From Chthoniobacterales bacterium (GTDB lineage: Bacteria; Verrucomicrobiota; Verrucomicrobiae; Chthoniobacterales; UBA10450), in assembly GCA_003244125.1 (NCBI GenBank), contig QHBL01000413.1, positions 1-10,320 of the forward strand: a DNA stretch of 10,320 nt, given 5' to 3'. Made by a program: the position numbers and the translations under genes. Shown here piece by piece: positions 6,875 through 10,320 of the stretch (the stretch's first letter is position 1; the number at the start of each line of letters is the position of its first letter). Below the pieces are notes generated by a model, which was not told the origin of the DNA, did not search any database, and saw nothing but the letters and a program-made list of their open reading frames with translations.

Positions 6875-7757
6875 AACGTTGTTTCGCGGCACTTTCACTG
6901 CGCTGGTTACGCCTTTTCGGAATGGCGGGATCGATTTTCCGGCATTGGAAAAATTGATCGAAGCGCAGATTTCGGCCGGGGTGGAAGGGTTGGTCGCGAT
7001 CGGCACGACAGGTGAATCGCCCACGCTTGCACACGAGGAAAAGGAAGAGATCATTCGCTTCACCATTGCGAAAACGAACAAGCGCTGTCTCGTGCTCGCC
7101 GGCACCGGCTCAAATTCGACGCGAGAAGCGATCGCGGCGACGCAAGCGGCGGAGAAACTCGGCGCGGACGGCGCACTGGTGGTGGTGCCCTATTACAATA
7201 AGCCAAGCCAGGAAGGTTTGTTCCGCCATTTCCAGGGGATCGCGAAGGCGACGTCGCTGCCGTTGATGCTGTATAATATTCCGCCGCGATGCGTGGTCGA
7301 TATCACGCCGGAGACGGTGGCGCGATTGCAGAGTGATTGCGCGAACATTGTGTCGATCAAGGAGGCGAGCGGGAGTGTGGATCGGATCGCAGATTTGCGC
7401 GGGCGAATGCCGGAGGAGTTCACGATTTTGAGCGGGGACGATGGGTTAACGCTACCGTTCATGGCGGTGGGCGCGGTCGGGGTGGTGAGCGTGGCGTCGA
7501 ACCTTGTGCCGGGCGAAGTGTGCCAGCTGGTGCGCGCGTTTAGCAGCGGGGACGTGGAAGGCGCACAGCGATTGCACACGCGACTCTACTGGTTGTTCAA
7601 GGATTTGTTTATAGAACCGAATCCGGTGCCGGTGAAAGCGGCGATGTCGTGGCGCGGGATGATTTCGGCGGAGGTGCGGCTGCCATTGTGTGAAATGACG
7701 CAAGCTAACGAGGCGCGGCTGAGGAGAACGTTGGAAGAATTCGAGCGGGCTGTATGA
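6870..7757 (+). CDS. dapA: 4-hydroxy-tetrahydrodipicolinate synthase DapA
   Basis: DapA condenses pyruvate with aspartate semialdehyde through a lysine Schiff base, the committed step of the diaminopimelate pathway. From ATG 6870 the protein has 295 residues and begins MTTLFRGTFTALVTPF, as expected for the family. In this numbering the substrate-loop threonines of GTTGES are T46-T47, the LYNIPPR segment carries catalytic Y135 and R140, and the Schiff-base lysine of VSIKEASG is K164. All are conserved on a TIM-barrel-length sequence. A longer frame starts at ATG 6840, but its ten extra residues are translated palindromic repeat. AGGAG at 6822-6826 is rather far from 6840, and no Shine-Dalgarno sequence precedes 6870, so the start is a judgement from family N-termini. 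The gap to dapB is 125 bp and holds another repeat. Confidence 0.95.
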   Translation: MTTLFRGTFTALVTPFRNGGIDFPALEKLIEAQISAGVEGLVAIGTTGESPTLAHEEKEEIIRFTIAKTNKRCLVLAGTGSNSTREAIAATQAAEKLGADGALVVVPYYNKPSQEGLFRHFQGIAKATSLPLMLYNIPPRCVVDITPETVARLQSDCANIVSIKEASGSVDRIADLRGRMPEEFTILSGDDGLTLPFMAVGAVGVVSVASNLVPGEVCQLVRAFSSGDVEGAQRLHTRLYWLFKDLFIEPNPVPVKAAMSWRGMISAEVRLPLCEMTQANEARLRRTLEEFERAV

Positions 7758-7771
7758 AAAGGAATGTGAGT

Positions 7772-7847
7772 AGACAGGATTTCCCCGATTTTCACGAGAC
7801 CTCATTGAGAATCCTGTAAATCCTCGCAATCCAGCTAATCCTGCCTT
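7772..7847. repeat. ACAGGATT-family interspersed repeat between dapA and dapB
   Basis: AGACAGGATT (7772-7781) is followed by inverted copies: AATCCTGT (7810-7817, the exact reverse complement of 7774-7781), AATCCTCG, AATCCAGC and AATCCTGC (through about 7845). The same unit builds the element after panB at 9862-9957. It fills most of the 125-bp gap; no promoter or riboswitch was recognised there. Confidence 0.75.
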
Positions 7848-7882
7848 GTAATTCCGGGGTGTGTGTTTCGGTGTCGAATTGA

Positions 7883-8605
7883 ATGACTAAGACCTTGCGG
7901 ATGGGAGTTATTGGCGCGGCTGGCCGAATGGGACGCGCGATCTCCGACATGGCGGCGAGCGAAAATGCGCGCATCGTCGCGCGATTTGAGGTGGGGGACG
8001 CGATCTCGGCTGAGGGCGCGGATGTGCTGATTGATTTTAGCAGCGCCTCGGCAACGAGGGCGGTTTGCGCGGCGGCGGTGAAGAGCGCGGCGCCTCTCGT
8101 TATCGGGACGACTGGACATGAGGATGAGGAACGCGGCTGCATCGAAAACGCGGCGAAGACGATTCCGGTCGTGCTGGCATCGAACTTCAGTGTCGGCGTG
8201 AACGTGCTGTTTTCGCTGGCTGAACGCGCGGCCATGATTCTTGGGGACAGCTTTGATGTGGAGATCGTCGAAGCGCATCATCGGATGAAGAAGGACGCCC
8301 CGAGCGGGACGGCGAAGACGCTGGTGGAAATGTTGCAGCGAGCCCGGCGAACTAACGAGGTTCGCTACGGGCGCAAAGGCATGGTCGGGGAGCGCGGGAG
8401 TGGCGAGATCGGCGTTCACTCGATTCGAGGCGGGGATGTGGTGGGCGACCACACGGTGGTTTTCGCGGGGGACGGCGAACGGCTCGAGCTGACGCATCGA
8501 GCATCGAGTCGGGAGACATTTGCGCGGGGGGCGTTGCGAGCGGCGCGGTGGATTATCGGGAAGCCGGCGAGGCTTTATACGATGCGCGATGTGCTGGGGT
8601 TGTAG
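7883..8605 (+). CDS. dapB: 4-hydroxy-tetrahydrodipicolinate reductase DapB, compact form
   Basis: DapB reduces the DapA product with NAD(P)H to tetrahydrodipicolinate. The dinucleotide-binding motif VIGAAGRMGRA (9-19), DFSSASA (51-57), IGTTGH (74-79), ASNFSVGVN (99-107) and the signature EAHHRMKKDAPSGTA (130-144) are present. Within the signature, H132 and K136 align with the catalytic His and Lys of the family. GEIGVHSIRGGDVVGDHTV and the C-terminal substrate-domain helix are also intact. At 240 residues it is shorter than the roughly 270 of E. coli. The missing stretch is in the Rossmann domain, between the strand ending at RFE (34-36) and ADVLIDFSS, where other DapBs have a longer excursion. 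E36 may be the ribose-binding acidic residue. It starts at ATG 7883 without a visible ribosome site and ends 6 bp before folK. Confidence 0.95.
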   Translation: MTKTLRMGVIGAAGRMGRAISDMAASENARIVARFEVGDAISAEGADVLIDFSSASATRAVCAAAVKSAAPLVIGTTGHEDEERGCIENAAKTIPVVLASNFSVGVNVLFSLAERAAMILGDSFDVEIVEAHHRMKKDAPSGTAKTLVEMLQRARRTNEVRYGRKGMVGERGSGEIGVHSIRGGDVVGDHTVVFAGDGERLELTHRASSRETFARGALRAARWIIGKPARLYTMRDVLGL

Positions 8606-8611
8606 GATTGG

Positions 8612-9112
8612 ATGAGAGCTGGCATTGCGCTGGGATCGAACGTGGGGGATCGGCTGCGGAACTTGCAGCGGGCGCGGGATCGTGTTTGCGCATTGCAAGG
8701 AGCGCGAGAGCCGATTTTGCAATCGCCGGTTTATGAAACGGCGCCGCTCGGGTGCGAGGCGGGCGCCGAGGATTTTTACAATGCGGTTGTGCAAATCGGT
8801 TTCGAAGATTCAGCCGATGTGTTGCTGCACGGGTTACAGGAAATTGAGCAAGCGCTGGGACGCGAGCGCGATCATGCCCGGAGTGTTTCGCGCACGATCG
8901 ATCTCGATCTTCTCTATTTCGGCGACGAAGTGCGCGACGATGCCGTACTGCAATTGCCGCAGCCGCGAATGCGCGACCGCGAATTTGTGTTGCGGCCGCT
9001 CGCGGAGATCGCGCCGGACTTGCGCTTGCCAGGAGAGACCGCGAGCGTGCGCGAGTTGCTCGCGCGCATTCCCGCGGGCGGCGCGGTGAAATGCGTGACC
9101 ACGACGTGGTGA
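8612..9112 (+). CDS. folK: 2-amino-4-hydroxy-6-hydroxymethyldihydropteridine pyrophosphokinase FolK (HPPK)
   Basis: FolK transfers pyrophosphate from ATP to 6-hydroxymethyl-7,8-dihydropterin, a step of folate synthesis. The 166-residue product shows IALGSNVGDR (5-14), SPVYETAPLG (38-47), FYNAVVQI (55-62), and the HPPK signature SRTIDLDLLYFGD (92-104) with the Mg-binding DxD pair. It also has the LPQPRMRDREFVLRPLAEIAPD block (114-135, stated here by position). The length is normal for a monofunctional enzyme. The ATG lies 6 nt after the dapB stop, with no separate ribosome site beyond a GGATTGG stretch. The 3' end overlaps panB by 22 nt, so translational coupling is plausible. Confidence 0.94.
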   Translation: MRAGIALGSNVGDRLRNLQRARDRVCALQGAREPILQSPVYETAPLGCEAGAEDFYNAVVQIGFEDSADVLLHGLQEIEQALGRERDHARSVSRTIDLDLLYFGDEVRDDAVLQLPQPRMRDREFVLRPLAEIAPDLRLPGETASVRELLARIPAGGAVKCVTTTW

Positions 9113-9873
9113 ACAGGTTTCGCGAAATGAAGCAGCGCGGCGAGCGTATTACTGCGCTGACCGCGTATGATTATCCGACCGCGCGGTTGCTCGATGAAAG
9201 TGGGCTGGACGTTATTCTCGTCGGCGATTCGGTGGGAATGGTGGTGCTCGGCTACGAAGACACGACGCGTGTGACGCTGGAGGAGATGCTGCATCACACG
9301 CGCGCGGCGGCCCGCGGAGTGAAGAGCGCGCTGCTCGTGGCGGACATGCCAATTCACACTTACGACACTCCGGAACAGGCGGTGCAAACGGCGCAGCGGT
9401 TCGTCGAAGCCGGCGCGGGCGCAGTGAAGCTGGAGGGTGGCGCGAGTCACGTCGGGCAGATCGAAGCGATCGTTTCGGCGGACATTCCGTTTATGGCGCA
9501 CATCGGGATGCTGCCGCAGAGTGTGCGAGAAGAGGGCGGTTACAAAGTGAAAGGCCGCTCTCGCGAACAGGCGGAGGCGCTGCTGGCGGATGCGCGCGCG
9601 GTGGAAGCGGCCGGCGCGTTCGCCATCGTGATGGAAATCGTGTCGCCGGATGCCGCCCGCACCATTTCGCAGAGCATCGCGATTCCGACGATCGGCATCG
9701 GTTCCGGTAACGGCTGCGATGGGGAGATTCTGGTGACGCACGATCTGATTGGATTGTTTCCGTGGTTCACGCCGAAGTTTGTCGCGCCGGAGGCGAATGT
9801 GGCGGAGCAGATTCGCACAGCGGCGCGGGCGTTTGTGGAGCGGACGCGGAGGGGGAGAGAAAGACAGGATTAA
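9091..9873 (+). CDS. panB: 3-methyl-2-oxobutanoate hydroxymethyltransferase PanB
   Basis: PanB makes ketopantoate from alpha-ketoisovalerate and 5,10-methylenetetrahydrofolate, the first step of pantothenate/CoA synthesis. The 260-residue TIM-barrel protein has TALTAYDYPTARL (21-33), VGDSVGMV with metal ligand D46, VADMP with D85, VKLEGG with E115, the catalytic glutamate in VMEIV (E182), and IGIGSGNGCDGEIL (201-214). The ATG at 9091 lies inside the folK reading frame (22-nt overlap), with GGTGA just upstream as ribosome site. The last three codons (Arg-Gln-Asp) and the TAA stop lie in the ACAGGATTA repeat, so the C-terminus appears to have been set by a repeat element. The pathway link to folK is that PanB consumes a folate cofactor. 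No panC follows. Confidence 0.96.
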   Translation: MRDHDVVNRFREMKQRGERITALTAYDYPTARLLDESGLDVILVGDSVGMVVLGYEDTTRVTLEEMLHHTRAAARGVKSALLVADMPIHTYDTPEQAVQTAQRFVEAGAGAVKLEGGASHVGQIEAIVSADIPFMAHIGMLPQSVREEGGYKVKGRSREQAEALLADARAVEAAGAFAIVMEIVSPDAARTISQSIAIPTIGIGSGNGCDGEILVTHDLIGLFPWFTPKFVAPEANVAEQIRTAARAFVERTRRGRERQD

Positions 9874-9957
9874 CAGGATTGTACAGGATTTAGCAGGAAG
9901 CTGGTGTTTGCGGCAGACGTGCTGCGGCACCCAACACAAATCCTGTTAATCCTGTCT
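9862..9957. repeat. ACAGGATT-family inverted repeat with perfect 19-bp arms at the panB 3' end
   Basis: The left arm AGACAGGATTAACAGGATT (9862-9880) is the exact reverse complement of AATCCTGTTAATCCTGTCT (9939-9957). Further ACAGGATT-like units (ACAGGATTT, GCAGGA) follow the left arm. The two arms are 58 bp apart. A long hairpin could form in RNA, but there is no T-run after it, so I do not call it a terminator. The left arm contains the panB stop codon (9871-9873). Confidence 0.9.
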
Positions 9958-10010
9958 ACTCCAACAAGCTTCAGAGTTGACAAGGCTCGGCCGGTGCCGG
10001 TTCGTTCCTG

Positions 10011-10172
10011 GTGCGCATCTCGGATTTCGAATTTCAAGACGAACACGAGGCGCTGCTGAATGCGACCGGGCAGCGCAACTGGCTGCTCTTCGGCCTCGTC
10101 GTGTCGCTGGTCATCCACCTGCTGGTCTGCGCCTATTTTTATCGCGCGCGTTTTGCCGGAACTGAAGTGGCG
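10011..10172 (+). CDS. TonB/TolA-like energy transducer, N-terminal anchor only (interrupted)
   Basis: An open frame starts at GTG 10011 after an in-frame TGA at 9978-9980. It encodes an acidic cytoplasmic segment (about residues 1-23) and then one strongly hydrophobic helix, NWLLFGLVVSLVIHLL, ending at YFYRAR (44-47). The helix holds S32-x-x-x-H36, the SxxxH motif with which TonB and TolA contact ExbB-ExbD or TolQ-TolR. Such a protein would sit in the inner membrane and span the periplasm. The frame stays open to the right edge, but from about codon 55 the reading is the antisense of a PtsI fragment, so only about 54 residues are credible. No Shine-Dalgarno sequence is visible. The assignment rests on one helix and motif; other single-span proteins are possible. 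Confidence 0.5.
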
Positions 10173-10319
10173 TTCGCCGCGCCGGCGCAGCCGCCGTGCC
10201 ACCCGGTCGTAAATCTCGCGCGCGGCGCGCACCTCCGCCACCGTCGTCACCATCGGCAGCATCACCCGTACCGGGCCCGCGGCGGCGGCGCGCAGGATTG
10301 CCGCAAGCTGGGTCTCCAG
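10173..10319 (-). CDS. ptsI: PTS enzyme I (PtsI) internal fragment, entering from the right edge and cut off abruptly
   Basis: On the minus strand the last 49 codons of the window read LETQLAAILRAAAAGPVRVM, then LPMVTTVAEVRAAREIYDRV and a basic end at RRRGE. This aligns well by eye with the C-terminal PEP-binding barrel of phosphoenolpyruvate-protein phosphotransferase (family pattern DQLRAIL-x-AS-x-G-x-RIMFPM-x-x-x-EEVR). In a complete PtsI this is followed by a segment leading to the VMVETPAA-type motif. Here, after GE at 10173, the frame instead continues as the antisense of the TonB-like gene. GC content of 10181-10320 is about 76% (106 of 140), above the 60-65% of neighbouring rows. The fragment therefore looks joined to unrelated sequence. 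It probably belongs to another genome or locus. Confidence 0.7.
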
Positions 10320-10320
10320 C

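Noticed and set aside
7835..8794. Minus-strand open frame (319 codons) opposite dapB
   Set aside because: Arg/His/Pro-rich with no domain features; DapB signature motifs on the + strand are unambiguous.
8914..9939. Long minus-strand open frame (341 codons) opposite folK and panB
   Set aside because: His/Arg-rich, low-complexity translation, antisense to two genes with intact catalytic motifs; an artefact of GC-rich codon use.
9862..9957. Rho-independent terminator after panB
   Set aside because: Although the arms pair perfectly, they are AT-balanced, 58 bp apart and not followed by a T-run; the sequence matches a dispersed repeat family instead.
1..10320. tRNA, rRNA, insertion sequence or prophage genes
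   Set aside because: No cloverleaf with a GTTCGA-type arm, no transposase or integrase motifs and no phage structural genes seen on either strand.

Overview
The window reads as a bacterial chromosome fragment of ordinary metabolic genes. It is GC-rich (about 60% by eye) and most genes have weak or no Shine-Dalgarno sequence. The gene families, the dapF-dapA-dapB-folK-panB cluster and several classes of short interspersed repeat suggest a soil or environmental Verrucomicrobiota-like bacterium. That placement is inference, because no rRNA or other taxonomic marker is present.

Left block (1-2413, + strand): the 3' three quarters of a glycogen debranching enzyme (glgX), cut by the window edge, then a small protein of the 'host attachment'/bacterial-archaeal eRF1-like (baeRF) family. 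Middle block (2414-3626): no confidently named gene. It holds a minus-strand gene for a small, probably exported protein whose signal peptide seems to be out of frame by one base, plus a doubtful 61-codon minus-strand ORF. Then come a + strand class I glutamine amidotransferase-like hydrolase (PuuD/peptidase C26 family), an orphan HAD-family phosphatase, and the convergent minus-strand queE (7-deazaguanine/queuosine pathway).

Right block (5956-9873, + strand): dapF, dapA, dapB, folK, panB. Three diaminopimelate/lysine enzymes are followed by one folate and one pantothenate enzyme. dapB-folK-panB are tightly packed (6-nt gap, then a 22-nt overlap), whereas dapF/dapA and dapA/dapB are separated by repeat elements. 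After panB, a GTG-started ORF encodes a TonB/TolA-like N-terminal anchor (a transmembrane helix with an SxxxH motif). It breaks off near 10172. The last ~148 bases instead encode, on the minus strand, an internal piece of PTS enzyme I (PtsI). This abrupt join looks like an assembly chimera or a rearrangement breakpoint.

I do not see a new multi-gene defence, mobile or biosynthetic system. The most notable non-gene signal is that at least four kinds of short repeat sit at gene boundaries and in several cases supply the start or stop codon: heptads at 3489, 4251 and 5154; a 9-bp repeat at 5859; a REP-like hairpin at 6781; and the ACAGGATT family at 7772 and 9862. GC skew on the + strand also flips from C-rich to G-rich at roughly 3.1-3.6 kb, independent of gene orientation.
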